Source: Flavobacteriales bacterium (GTDB lineage: Bacteria; Bacteroidota; Bacteroidia; Flavobacteriales_D; Crocinitomicaceae). From it: a stretch of DNA of 64,000 nt. The position numbers were made by a program, and so were the translations under genes. The stretch is from contig VEQH01000001.1 in NCBI GenBank assembly GCA_018883325.1, forward strand, positions 105,986 to 169,985. The letters run 5' to 3'. Positions 34,717-43,053 of the stretch are shown here, piece after piece. Position 1 is the first letter of the stretch. Every line of letters begins with the position of its first letter. The notes under the pieces were generated by a model. The model saw nothing but the letters and a program-made list of their open reading frames with translations. It was not told the origin of the DNA and searched no databases.

Positions 34717-35638
34717 TTTAAGTGTAGATCATCTTACCGGAATCAAAGATTTGACGCGTGAAGATATTGAATTGATTTTCAAAACTGCGGATAGCTTTAA
34801 AGAAGTAATCAATCGCCCGATTAAAAAAGTTCCTTCTCTTCGCGACATTACAATTGCTAATGTTTTCTTTGAAAATTCAACACGTACACGTCTTTCTTTT
34901 GAGTTAGCAGAAAAAAGACTTTCAGCTGATGTTGTTAATTTCAGTGCTTCTGGCAGTTCTGTCAAAAAAGGCGAAACGCTGATTGATACCGTAAACAATA
35001 TCTTGGCAATGAAAGTGGACATGGTCGTAATGCGCCATCCCAACCCAGGAGCAGCTTTGTTTTTATCTAAGAAAATTAAAGCTAAAGTGGTAAATGCTGG
35101 TGACGGAACCCACGAACATCCGACTCAAGCATTGTTAGATGCTTATTCTATTCGAGAAAAACTTGGAAGCGTTGAAGGAAAAAAAGTAGTGATTGTAGGT
35201 GATATTTTACATTCACGTGTGGCACTTTCAAACATTTATTGCCTTCAAAAATTAGGCGCAGAAGTGATGGTTTGTGGTCCAACTACTTTGATTCCAAAAT
35301 ACATAAGCGAATTAGGAGTGAAAGTTTCGCACAACCTCATCGAAGCTTTAGAATGGTGTGATGTAGCCAATATGTTGCGTATTCAATTAGAACGTCAAGA
35401 CATCAAATATTTCCCATCATTACGTGAGTATTCTATGCTTTTTGGTTTGAACAAAGAAATCTTGGATTCGCTTTCTAAAGAAATTGTGGTCATGCATCCT
35501 GGACCAATTAACAGAGGTGTAGAAATCACAAGCGACGTTGCAGATTCTAAGCAAAGTATTATTTTACAGCAAGTTGAAAATGGCGTTGCCGTGAGAATGG
35601 CTGTGATTTATTTACTTGCCGCAAAGATTGAACGTTAA
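34709..35638 (+). CDS. pyrB: aspartate carbamoyltransferase catalytic subunit
   Basis: PyrB makes carbamoyl aspartate, the first committed pyrimidine intermediate. The 309 residues show the carbamoyl-phosphate site FENSTRTRLSFE (about 54-65), MRHPNPGA, GDGTHEHPTQALLDAYS (about 131-147) and the aspartate loop GPINRGVEI near the C-terminus. The 8-base overlap with pyrR indicates coupled translation. No pyrI regulatory-subunit gene follows. Confidence 0.97.
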   Translation: MNNLSVDHLTGIKDLTREDIELIFKTADSFKEVINRPIKKVPSLRDITIANVFFENSTRTRLSFELAEKRLSADVVNFSASGSSVKKGETLIDTVNNILAMKVDMVVMRHPNPGAALFLSKKIKAKVVNAGDGTHEHPTQALLDAYSIREKLGSVEGKKVVIVGDILHSRVALSNIYCLQKLGAEVMVCGPTTLIPKYISELGVKVSHNLIEALEWCDVANMLRIQLERQDIKYFPSLREYSMLFGLNKEILDSLSKEIVVMHPGPINRGVEITSDVADSKQSIILQQVENGVAVRMAVIYLLAAKIER

Positions 35639-35659
35639 AATTCTTTTCAAAAATTCTGT

Positions 35660-35705
35660 AAATTACCAAAACTTGCAAAAATTACAAGTTTTGGTAATTT
35701 TTGCA
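35660..35705 (+). terminator. pyrRB terminator with two alternative hairpins
   Basis: A perfect 16-bp stem (AAATTACCAAAACTTG with CAAGTTTTGGTAATTT, 9-base loop, 35660-35700) lies 22 bases after pyrB and is followed by TT. A second perfect 12-bp stem, TGCAAAAATTAC with GTAATTTTTGCA (35674-35705), uses overlapping bases, so the two are mutually exclusive. A terminator is the simplest reading. Confidence 0.6.
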
Positions 35706-35777
35706 GATTTGCTATCTCAGTTGAAATAAGAGAAGCAACGTCTTCTTAACTTCAAAAAAATCGAACTGTTCACAATA

Positions 35778-35795
35778 GAAAATTGGTCAATTTTC
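35778..35795. promoter_or_regulatory. palindrome upstream of the STAS gene
   Basis: GAAAATTG-GT-CAATTTTC is a perfect 8-bp inverted repeat about 33 bases before the -7 box of the next gene. It could be an operator; there is no further evidence. Confidence 0.3.
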
Positions 35796-35827
35796 AACTC
35801 GAATAAAAAGTGTTGCTAAAATATATT

Positions 35828-35835
35828 TATATTTG
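35828..35835 (+). promoter_or_regulatory. -7 promoter element of the STAS-rnz unit
   Basis: TATATTTG is an exact TAnnTTTG match, 16 bases before the STAS-protein ATG. No good -33 element is at the usual spacing. Confidence 0.5.
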
Positions 35836-35851
35836 ACAAAACAGATTCGCT

Positions 35852-36193
35852 ATGAACTTTTCAAATGAACAAAACGGAAACATCATCATTGTTCAATCTC
35901 ACGTTGAAAAATTGGATGCGGGCAATGCTCCTGAATTGAAAGCTCATTTTTTGCACATCAATAAAAACGGTCAAAATCAAATCGTTTTGGATTTGTCAAA
36001 AACAAAATATTGCGATTCCACAGGCTTGAGTGCTATTTTAGTGGCAAACAGATTGTGCAAAGACACAAACGGATCATTCGCGATTTGTGGTTTGCAATCG
36101 AGTGTCAAAAAAATGATTGAAATTGCACAATTAGACAAAGTTTTCACTATCTGTAACGAAAAAGAAGAAGCTGTTTCTGCCTTGACATTGTGA
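35852..36193 (+). CDS. STAS-domain protein (anti-sigma factor antagonist-like)
   Basis: The 113 residues form a single STAS domain: VQSHVEKLDAGNAPELKAHF, then QIVLDLSKTKYCDSTGLSAI, where the serine of DSTGL is the site phosphorylated in SpoIIAA-type antagonists. No kinase or phosphatase partner lies nearby. The stop overlaps the RNase Z start (GTGA), so the two genes are coupled. In Bacteroidota such single-domain STAS proteins are often found before rnz; their role is unclear. Confidence 0.88.
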   Translation: MNFSNEQNGNIIIVQSHVEKLDAGNAPELKAHFLHINKNGQNQIVLDLSKTKYCDSTGLSAILVANRLCKDTNGSFAICGLQSSVKKMIEIAQLDKVFTICNEKEEAVSALTL

Positions 36194-37110
36194 GTTTTAA
36201 TGTGACCATTTTAGGAAGTGGCGCAGCTTTACCAACCGCAAAAAGAGCCACCACAGCGCAATACATCGAATGTAATAATCGCTATATTTTAATTGATTGT
36301 GGCGAGGGCACACAAAACCAAATACGCAAATTCGGGCTTAAACTCCAAAAAATTTCCCACATCCTTATTTCGCATTTACACGGCGATCATTTTTTTGGCT
36401 TACCCGGATTGCTGAGTACCATGAATTTATTGGGAAGAAATCAAGGAATTACCGTTTACGGACATCCTGAATTGGAAACTTTAATTCGCGGGATGTTAGA
36501 AGTAGGGAAAAACAAAATGACTTTCAATGTTGATTTTGTTCCACTTCAATATAAGGATGAACAAGTTATTTTTGAAGATAAAATCATCACAATTAGTAGC
36601 TTTCCACTTAAACATAGAATTGAAACCTGTGGATTTAAAATTCAAGAAAAACCGAAGGAATTTCAACTAGATAGCGAAGCAATAAAAAATTCAGGCTTAT
36701 TGATTCAGCACTATCCTTTGCTTAAAAAAGGGGAAAATATTCAGCTTGAAAATGGCGAAATACGCAATTTTGAGGATTATACTTTTCCTCCCAAAGCTTC
36801 CCATTCATATGCTTTTTGTTCAGACACAAAACCTTACCAACCGCTGATTCCAAGCATCACAAATGTAGATGTGTTGTACCACGAAGCGACGTTTACTGAA
36901 GCTGACGTAGAACGGGCAAAAACTACATTTCACTCCACTGCAAAACAAGCAGCAAGTATAGCGAAAACAGCAAAAGTGAAAAAATTGATTCTTGGACATT
37001 TTTCAACGCGCTACGAGAATACTGAAGTTCATTTGTCTGAAGCTAAAACTATTTTTGAAAACACGATTTGTGCCGAAGATGGATTGATTGTGAATTTGGA
37101 GAAACTTTAA
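36190..37110 (+). CDS. rnz: ribonuclease Z
   Basis: RNase Z removes tRNA 3' trailers before CCA addition. Its role fits this genome, whose tRNA genes in this window do not encode CCA. The 306 residues show the metallo-beta-lactamase fold: LIDCGEGTQNQIRKFGLK, HLHGDHFFGLPGL (62-74), the later SHSYAFCSDTKP strand and H, D and H ligands including LGHFSTRY. The start is GTG, overlapping the STAS stop by 4 bases; there is no better ATG. Confidence 0.95.
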   Translation: MSFNVTILGSGAALPTAKRATTAQYIECNNRYILIDCGEGTQNQIRKFGLKLQKISHILISHLHGDHFFGLPGLLSTMNLLGRNQGITVYGHPELETLIRGMLEVGKNKMTFNVDFVPLQYKDEQVIFEDKIITISSFPLKHRIETCGFKIQEKPKEFQLDSEAIKNSGLLIQHYPLLKKGENIQLENGEIRNFEDYTFPPKASHSYAFCSDTKPYQPLIPSITNVDVLYHEATFTEADVERAKTTFHSTAKQAASIAKTAKVKKLILGHFSTRYENTEVHLSEAKTIFENTICAEDGLIVNLEKL

Positions 37111-37877
37111 TTCAAGCCCAACTGAAAACCTAAAGTAGTATTGTAAGCCGATTTATTTACCGTTAGTGCAGGATCGGAATCCCAATAAATTGAAGCGTCC
37201 CAACGTAAACTTAGATTTTTTCGCAACTTATAATTCAAAGAATATTGACCTAAAAAACGCGAATCAGACAATAAATCTACGCGGGGTTGGTAGTAACTCA
37301 CACCTGAAAAACTCCATTTTCCATCAAAATTCATGAACCAAGATAAATAAGAACTTGACCTAAAATCTTGATTGAGAATACCATCCAACAAATCTTCGTG
37401 TTCATAATAAACAGATGTACCAACGAATAAACGTACTTTCTTGGTTTCCAATATTTTCAAGCGTGGACCCATTCCAAAAATATAGCGCATTCGCTGACGC
37501 AACAATTGATTGTATTGAATTTGAGAATAAATTTCCCACTTCCAAGGACTTTTATATGAATGGTGAGGTAAGAAATTCAATCGGTATGTATATCTAAAAT
37601 GAATCATTCCCCAATTAGCAAAAGTCTGATTATCACCTCTTGAATAACCCAAATCTCCCAAAAGCAAAAAATAATGCATTTTCGTTTTATACTGAATCAA
37701 TGGGCGCAAACTTGTATTGATTAACAAAACTTGATTTTTAACGGCACTGAACGATGCACCAATTGAACCACTAAATCCCGAAGTGTCATCGTAAATTCGT
37801 TTGTTTTCAATATTTACAACTTGTGCAGAAATTGAAGAACCGATAAATAAAAGTAAAATCAGACTGACTATTTTCAT
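37107..37877 (-). CDS. DUF481-like outer-membrane beta-barrel protein
   Basis: The 256 residues begin with a signal peptide (KIVSLILLLFIGSSISAQ) and then show alternating hydrophobic and polar strands with aromatic girdles (for example HYFLLLGDLGYSRGDNQTFA and SLRWDASIYWDSDP) and end in a short hydrophobic residue, typical of an outer-membrane barrel of the DUF481 type. Its start overlaps the stop of the permease gene by 4 bases, so the two are co-transcribed; its 3' end overlaps rnz by 4 bases convergently. The function is unknown. Confidence 0.75.
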   Translation of the reverse strand: MKIVSLILLLFIGSSISAQVVNIENKRIYDDTSGFSGSIGASFSAVKNQVLLINTSLRPLIQYKTKMHYFLLLGDLGYSRGDNQTFANWGMIHFRYTYRLNFLPHHSYKSPWKWEIYSQIQYNQLLRQRMRYIFGMGPRLKILETKKVRLFVGTSVYYEHEDLLDGILNQDFRSSSYLSWFMNFDGKWSFSGVSYYQPRVDLLSDSRFLGQYSLNYKLRKNLSLRWDASIYWDSDPALTVNKSAYNTTLGFQLGLN

Positions 37878-38950
37878 TTTTGAGCAAATCGATATAAAAA
37901 GAAAGCGACTAAACTAAAAAGTAAATTCGGAATCCAAACGGCAATTAAAACTGGAAAACCAACATTCAAGGAAGCTACTGTCATCATTTTCATTGCGAAA
38001 ATATAGACAAAAACGAATCCAAGTCCAATTGCGATATTCATTCCAATTCCTCCTCGTTTTTTTTGTGAAGAAACTGAAACGCCGATGATTGTTAAAATAT
38101 ACGTCGCAAATGGATAAGAAGTCCGCTGATGTAATTCAATTTCATAAAACGGAACAAGCGACGAACCTTTGATTTTTTCACGCTCAATTAATTCTTTTAA
38201 TTCTGAGTAAGTCATTGATTCAGCGAGATTTTCACGCTGTGCCATCTCGTTCATTTTGAAGTAAAAAATCGTATCTTTTTTCTGTCCATGTATAATTTTT
38301 CCCTTCGGAAAAGCAATACTTTTTTCGTAATAATCAATCAATTTCCATTCAAAAGTCCCTGGTTTGTTGATAGCTGTTTTTGCCTTTAAAAAATAAACCG
38401 GCTGATTGGAGTCGTTCCATCTTTGAACGGTTAAATCATTGATTCCAACTTGTGAATTTGAATAATTTGAAAAAAAAACGGTTTGATTTCCTGGGTAATC
38501 CGCGTGATAATCTTCCACTTGAATGGCATCTCGGTAGTATTTTTCTTCAAAATCCAAACGTACTTTATTAGCACGAGGAATCACAAAATGATTTAAAACT
38601 AAAGCCATTGCTGTCAAAATCGTAGCGCCAATCATATAAGGCCGAATAAAACGAGTGATTGGCTTTCCGCTGAACCACATCGGAATAATCTCTGTGTCTT
38701 GCGCCAATTTCGCCGTGAACCAAATAACCGAAATGAAAATAATCATCGACGAGAACATATTGCCATAGAAAAGCAAAAAGGTCAAATAGTATTCAAAAAG
38801 TATCGCTGAAATTGGTGCTTGATTCGAAATAAATTCACTCAGTTTTTCGGAAACATCAAAAACCATCGCAAACAACATTATAATCCCCAACATGAAGAAA
38901 AAAGTAGATAAAAACTTCTTTATAATGTATTTATCGAGGATCGAAAGCAT
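37874..38950 (-). CDS. LptF/LptG family permease
   Basis: LptF/G proteins are inner-membrane subunits of the transporter that moves lipopolysaccharide to the outer membrane. The 358 residues have the YjgP/YjgQ layout: LDKYIIKKFLSTFFFMLGII at the N-terminus, helices near 12-30, 55-80 and 100-120, a periplasmic beta-jellyroll region (about 130-260), and three more helices near 270-355. The gene is 4 bases upstream of the barrel-protein gene overlap and 3 bases after tgt. Whether it is the LptF or LptG partner cannot be decided. Confidence 0.88.
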   Translation of the reverse strand: MLSILDKYIIKKFLSTFFFMLGIIMLFAMVFDVSEKLSEFISNQAPISAILFEYYLTFLLFYGNMFSSMIIFISVIWFTAKLAQDTEIIPMWFSGKPITRFIRPYMIGATILTAMALVLNHFVIPRANKVRLDFEEKYYRDAIQVEDYHADYPGNQTVFFSNYSNSQVGINDLTVQRWNDSNQPVYFLKAKTAINKPGTFEWKLIDYYEKSIAFPKGKIIHGQKKDTIFYFKMNEMAQRENLAESMTYSELKELIEREKIKGSSLVPFYEIELHQRTSYPFATYILTIIGVSVSSQKKRGGIGMNIAIGLGFVFVYIFAMKMMTVASLNVGFPVLIAVWIPNLLFSLVAFFLYRFAQK

Positions 38951-38953
38951 GGT

Positions 38954-40084
38954 TTACAAACGCTGTTTCAAAATTGGAATCAATTGATCTTTCCATGCTT
39001 TGAAAGTTCCTGCTTGAATTTGTTTTCTGGCTTCTTTTACCAATTGCAAATAGAACGCTAAATTGTGGATCGTAGCAATTTGAATTCCTAAATACTCACC
39101 AGATTTTATCAAATGGCGCAAATAGGCTTTCGTATAAACTTGATCAACATAAGCTTCACTTCCAGCATCAATTGCAGAGAAATCTTTAGCCCATTTTTCA
39201 TTCTTGATGTTAATTGTACCATTCCATGTGAAAAGTAAACCATGGCGTGCATTTCTGCTTGGCATTACACAATCCATCATGTCAATTCCAAGTCCAATAC
39301 TTTCTAAAATATTCCAAGGTGTTCCAACTCCCATTAAATAACGCGGTTTATCTTTTGGTAAATACTGACAAACATGCTCTGTCATTTCATACATTTCAAG
39401 CTCCGGCTCACCAACAGACAAACCACCAATTGCGTAACCATTTGCTTCATACGAGGCAATTGTTTCTGCAGATTCAGTTCGCAAATCTTTGTAAGTACTA
39501 CCTTGAACAATTGGAAATAAAGATTGCTCGTATCCATACTTTGGTTCGCTTGCATTCATTGCTTCAAAACAACGTTTTAACCAACGATGTGTCATTTGCA
39601 TAGAGCGTTTTGCGTAACCGTACTCGCAAGGATAAGGCGTGCATTCATCAAAAGCCATTATGATATCTCCACCAATTGAACGTTGAATTTCAATCGCACG
39701 TTCTGGCGTAAAAAAATGATAACTTCCATCTAAATGAGATTGAAATTTCACTCCTTCTTCGTTAATTTTTCGTGAGCCAGACATCGAATAAACCTGATAA
39801 CCACCACTATCGGTCAAAATTGGTCGCTCCCAACCAATAAATTGATGCAAGCCACCAGCCGCTTCAAGCACTTCTGTGCCCGGACGTAAAAACAAATGAT
39901 AGGTATTTCCTAGAATGATTTGCGCCTGAACATCGTCGCGCAATTCTTGTTGGTGGACACCTTTTACGGTACCACCAGTTCCAACAGGCATAAAGATTGG
40001 AGTTTCAATACTTCCATGTTCTGTGTGAAGAATACCTGCTCTTGCATTTGTATCCTTGTCGTTACTCAACAACTCAAAGTGCAT
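38954..40084 (-). CDS. tgt: tRNA-guanine transglycosylase
   Basis: Tgt exchanges guanine 34 for a queuine precursor in tRNAs with GUN anticodons. Starting at ATG 40084 it has 376 residues; an ATG at 40111 adds 9 residues but would lie in the -7 promoter box. Family motifs are clear: HGSIETPIFMPVGTGG, LTDSGGYQVYS, SVGEP and the nucleophile region GIDMMDCVMPSRNARHG. The usual zinc motif CxCxxC before YxRAYLRHL is absent: the segment reads SEAYVDQVYTKAYLRHL, while the last ligand histidine (IHNL) is kept. I recall the same loss in other Bacteroidota Tgt proteins. Confidence 0.93.
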   Translation of the reverse strand: MHFELLSNDKDTNARAGILHTEHGSIETPIFMPVGTGGTVKGVHQQELRDDVQAQIILGNTYHLFLRPGTEVLEAAGGLHQFIGWERPILTDSGGYQVYSMSGSRKINEEGVKFQSHLDGSYHFFTPERAIEIQRSIGGDIIMAFDECTPYPCEYGYAKRSMQMTHRWLKRCFEAMNASEPKYGYEQSLFPIVQGSTYKDLRTESAETIASYEANGYAIGGLSVGEPELEMYEMTEHVCQYLPKDKPRYLMGVGTPWNILESIGLGIDMMDCVMPSRNARHGLLFTWNGTINIKNEKWAKDFSAIDAGSEAYVDQVYTKAYLRHLIKSGEYLGIQIATIHNLAFYLQLVKEARKQIQAGTFKAWKDQLIPILKQRL

Positions 40085-40108
40085 AAATATGTCAAAAATT
40101 AGATGCGA

Positions 40109-40116
40109 CAAAGATA
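40109..40116 (-). promoter_or_regulatory. -7 promoter element of tgt
   Basis: TATCTTTG on the minus strand matches TAnnTTTG exactly, with TTTG at 40136-40133 (spacer 16) as possible -33. It lies 24 bases before the ATG at 40084 and overlaps the alternative start at 40111, supporting the shorter protein. Confidence 0.6.
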
Positions 40117-40161
40117 CATCTATTTAACTTCGCAAATCAACTTTGAACTGAAGAAGCAAAT

Positions 40162-41298
40162 ATGATTTGGATTCCAGAATTTAAGCAACTCCTCCCAAAC
40201 ACGATTTTTATCGTTTTTTGTAGCTTCGTTCTGATACAATTTCTTTACGTTTTCTTCATTCACCGCAAACTCGCTTTTTATAAGGAGCAACCTATTTCTA
40301 CAGAAACAAAGCTCCCTCCAGTAAGTATCATCATTGCAGCGAGAAACGAATCGGATAATTTATACGAAAACCTACCTTCGATTTTAAGTCAGAATTATCC
40401 TGAGTTTGAAGTGATTGTTGTGAATAATCAATCCATCGATGATAGTGGATGGTTACTAACTGCTTTTTGCCAGCAATTTCCGAACCTTCGCGTGGTTGAA
40501 TTGGGAAGAAACAGACATTTGCGTCCTGGTAAAAAATTACCAATAACCTTAGCGATTAAAGCGGCCAAATACGAACATTTTGTATTGACCGATGCGGATT
40601 GTAAACCAACAAGCACAAATTGGTTGCGTTTGATGGCCTCCAAATTTAATGACCAAAAACAAATCGTTATTGGTTATGGTCCTTTCATTAAAAGCAAAGG
40701 AATCATCAACAAAATCATACGTTTTGATACCGCTTGGATTGGTGTCAGTTATTTGTCAATGGCTTTAGCAAAATTGCCATATATGGGAGTTGGGAGAAAT
40801 ATTGCGTATACAAAAAGTGTTTTTAATTCTGTAAACGGTTTTAAATCCCACTACTCTATTCCATCCGGCGACGATGACTTATTTATTCAAGAAGCGGCAA
40901 AAAAAAATAATTACACCATTCAAATTGATCCTGATTCGCATTGCTATTCGCCTGCAGCACCGAGTTGGTCGCGTTGGGTTTATCAAAAATCAAGGCATTA
41001 TTCCACTTCGAGTCGTTACAAAAAATTTAAAAAATTTCTACTGGGCATTTATCCTTTGACTTTAGTTTTCATGTGGATTTCATTCATTCCCTTGATGCTT
41101 TTTAAGGATTTCATATTTTTGAGTAGCTGTATTTTCTTTATTATACTTTTATTCAAATGGTGGATTCAAGGTCGTTGTTTGAATCAACTTAAGGAACATA
41201 AATTTGCACGGTTTTTTATCTTTTGGGATTTATTCTATGCACTTTTAATTCCCGTTTTATATTACATTTCAGAACGCAAAAAATATTATAAATGGTAG
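40162..41298 (+). CDS. membrane-bound family 2 glycosyltransferase
   Basis: The 378 residues start with a membrane helix (about 13-34), then a GT-A catalytic domain: VSIIIAARNESDNLYENLPS, VNNQSIDDSGW, the DADCKP metal motif, the SGDDDLFIQEAAKKN acceptor motif and a QxxRW-like segment (SRWVYQKSRHYS). Two more membrane helices lie near 295-330 and one near 350. It is likely to act at the inner face of the membrane. It overlaps the sigma factor gene by 7 bases. Confidence 0.88.
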   Translation: MIWIPEFKQLLPNTIFIVFCSFVLIQFLYVFFIHRKLAFYKEQPISTETKLPPVSIIIAARNESDNLYENLPSILSQNYPEFEVIVVNNQSIDDSGWLLTAFCQQFPNLRVVELGRNRHLRPGKKLPITLAIKAAKYEHFVLTDADCKPTSTNWLRLMASKFNDQKQIVIGYGPFIKSKGIINKIIRFDTAWIGVSYLSMALAKLPYMGVGRNIAYTKSVFNSVNGFKSHYSIPSGDDDLFIQEAAKKNNYTIQIDPDSHCYSPAAPSWSRWVYQKSRHYSTSSRYKKFKKFLLGIYPLTLVFMWISFIPLMLFKDFIFLSSCIFFIILLFKWWIQGRCLNQLKEHKFARFFIFWDLFYALLIPVLYYISERKKYYKW

Positions 41299-41897
41299 AA
41301 AACGAGCATTTATCAGACAAAGCCAAAGCAGATTTAGTACTTGTCGAATTGGCTAAGCAAGGTAAACAAAGCGCTTATGCTGAGCTAATGGATCGCTATC
41401 GTGATTCTATTTATTTTATGATGTTGAAAATGGTTAAAAATCCAGACGATGCCGACGATTTAACAATTGAAGCGTTTGGTAAAGCGTTTAGCCGATTGGA
41501 ACAATATTCTCCCAGTTTTGCATTCAGTACCTGGTTATTCAAAATTGCTTCAAATAATTCAATTGATTTCATCCGAAAAAAACGAATCCAAGTAACTTCA
41601 ATCGACGCAGGTTATGTTACGGATGACGGTGAACGAATGCACGTGGATGCTAAAGCAATGACTTTAAATCCTGAAGAAACAATCATGCAAGGTCAACGTG
41701 TTACACACATGCGTCTCTTGGTGAGTAAACTCAAACCGAAATACCGCGAGCTTGTTGAAAAACGTTACTTTGAAGAAATGAGTTATGAGGAAATCGCAGA
41801 AGAATTAAACCTTCCTTTAGGAACTGTTAAAGCACAACTTTTTAGAGCAAGAGATTTCTTGGCGGCAATGATTGAAAAAACAAAAGATTCTATTTAA
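41292..41897 (+). CDS. RNA polymerase sigma factor, ECF/sigma-70 family
   Basis: The 201 residues hold sigma region 2 (YAELMDRYRDSIYFMMLKM, PDDADDLTIEAFGKAF, FSTWLFKIASNNSIDFIRKK) and region 4 with a C-terminal HTH (LVEKRYFEEMSYEEIAEELN, LPLGTVKAQLFRARDFL). There is no region 3 or 1.1. No anti-sigma gene is adjacent. Closely similar sigma factors lie with a glycosyltransferase and rsmG in other Flavobacteriales as far as I recall; the regulon is unknown. Confidence 0.92.
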   Translation: MVENEHLSDKAKADLVLVELAKQGKQSAYAELMDRYRDSIYFMMLKMVKNPDDADDLTIEAFGKAFSRLEQYSPSFAFSTWLFKIASNNSIDFIRKKRIQVTSIDAGYVTDDGERMHVDAKAMTLNPEETIMQGQRVTHMRLLVSKLKPKYRELVEKRYFEEMSYEEIAEELNLPLGTVKAQLFRARDFLAAMIEKTKDSI

Positions 41898-42518
41898 GTG
41901 AAACAGATATTACATTATTTTCCAGCATTAAGTCCAACTCAAATTAAACAATTTGAAGCCTTGGAAGAACTCTATAAGTTTTGGAATGAGCAAATCAATG
42001 TAATTTCAAGAAAAGACACCGAGAACTTCTACGAACGTCACGTTTTGCATTCTTTAGGTATTGCAAAAATTCAAAGTTTTGAACCGGGAAGTGAAATTCT
42101 TGATGTTGGCACAGGTGGCGGATTTCCTGGAATTCCTTTGGCTATTTTATTTCCTGAAAGTAATTTCACCTTGGTAGATTCCATCGGTAAGAAAATAAAA
42201 GTTGTAAATGAAGTCTCTAAAGCAATTGGACTAAGCAATGTGAAAGGGATTCATTGCAGAGCTGAGCAGGTTGAAGGGAAATTTGATTTTGTGGTGAGTC
42301 GTGCAGTTACTCGAATGCCTGATTTTTTAGTTTGGGTGAAAGGAAAAATTAAAAGCAAATCAAATCACGAGCGTAAAAATGGAATTCTGTATTTGAAAGG
42401 TGGAGATTTGACTGAGGAAATGAGCACTGTTAAGCAGAAATACAAAGAATTTCTTCTCTCAGAAATTTACACAGAAGAATTCTTTGAAACGAAGAAAGTG
42501 ATTCATGTGGTGATTTAA
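41898..42518 (+). CDS. rsmG: 16S rRNA (guanine 527-N7) methyltransferase
   Basis: RsmG methylates G527 in 16S rRNA. The 206 residues show the N-terminal helical region with WNEQINVISRKDTENFYERH, then the SAM-binding site ILDVGTGGGFPGIPLAIL and ALVD-like TLVDSIGKKIKVVNEV, and VVSRAVTRM. The start is GTG directly after the sigma-factor stop, so translation is probably coupled. The end overlaps apaG convergently by 4 bases. Confidence 0.95.
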   Translation: MKQILHYFPALSPTQIKQFEALEELYKFWNEQINVISRKDTENFYERHVLHSLGIAKIQSFEPGSEILDVGTGGGFPGIPLAILFPESNFTLVDSIGKKIKVVNEVSKAIGLSNVKGIHCRAEQVEGKFDFVVSRAVTRMPDFLVWVKGKIKSKSNHERKNGILYLKGGDLTEEMSTVKQKYKEFLLSEIYTEEFFETKKVIHVVI

Positions 42519-42901
42519 TTCAACAATCCTGGATAAATCAATTGAAAGCTAGGAATTTCAACTGGAAATTGTTCTCCTGTTACTAAGTCTTGAAAAGTAT
42601 AAAAACCACTCATTCTTCCGATTGGGACGATAATCTGACAACCTGAAATGTATTCGTGGTATTCAAATTGTTTTAAAATCGGTTGCTCGCCAACAACGCC
42701 GTCTCCACTAACAATTGAAGATCCGTGGTTTAAATGTTCTATTTTCCAATAACGTCTTAACAACTGTACAGGATTTGAACCTAAATTTTGAATTCTAATC
42801 TGATAATTATACAAAAAAGAGTTACTGTCAATATTCGAAACATCAGCTCTGAATGTTGTTTTAACTTGAATTTTAACAGAATTAATTGTCTTTTTTGACA
42901 T
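42515..42901 (-). CDS. apaG: ApaG family protein
   Basis: ApaG is a small fibronectin-III-like protein of unclear role, linked by genetics to cobalt and magnesium resistance and Ap4A levels in enterobacteria. The 128 residues hold the family signature YNYQIRIQNLGSNPVQLLRR, YWKIEHLNHG, VVGEQPILKQFEYHEYISGC and MSGFYTFQD. It is convergent with rsmG. Confidence 0.94.
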   Translation of the reverse strand: MSKKTINSVKIQVKTTFRADVSNIDSNSFLYNYQIRIQNLGSNPVQLLRRYWKIEHLNHGSSIVSGDGVVGEQPILKQFEYHEYISGCQIIVPIGRMSGFYTFQDLVTGEQFPVEIPSFQLIYPGLLN

Positions 42902-43021
42902 TCTAAAAAGTTTACGAATACAAAGAAAACAAATGGTTTTAAATATAGTTTAGAATCATTCTAAATTAGCGTAATAAGCTAATTTAAATTCACAAGAATT
43001 AACAATGGCGAATCATTTTTA

Positions 43022-43029
43022 TATTTTTG
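43022..43029 (+). promoter_or_regulatory. candidate -7 promoter element of the nqr operon
   Basis: TATTTTTG matches TAnnTTTG and lies 24 bases before the nqrA ATG. No clear -33 box is visible. Confidence 0.45.
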
Positions 43030-43053
43030 TTGGTCAATTTAAACAATTAATGC

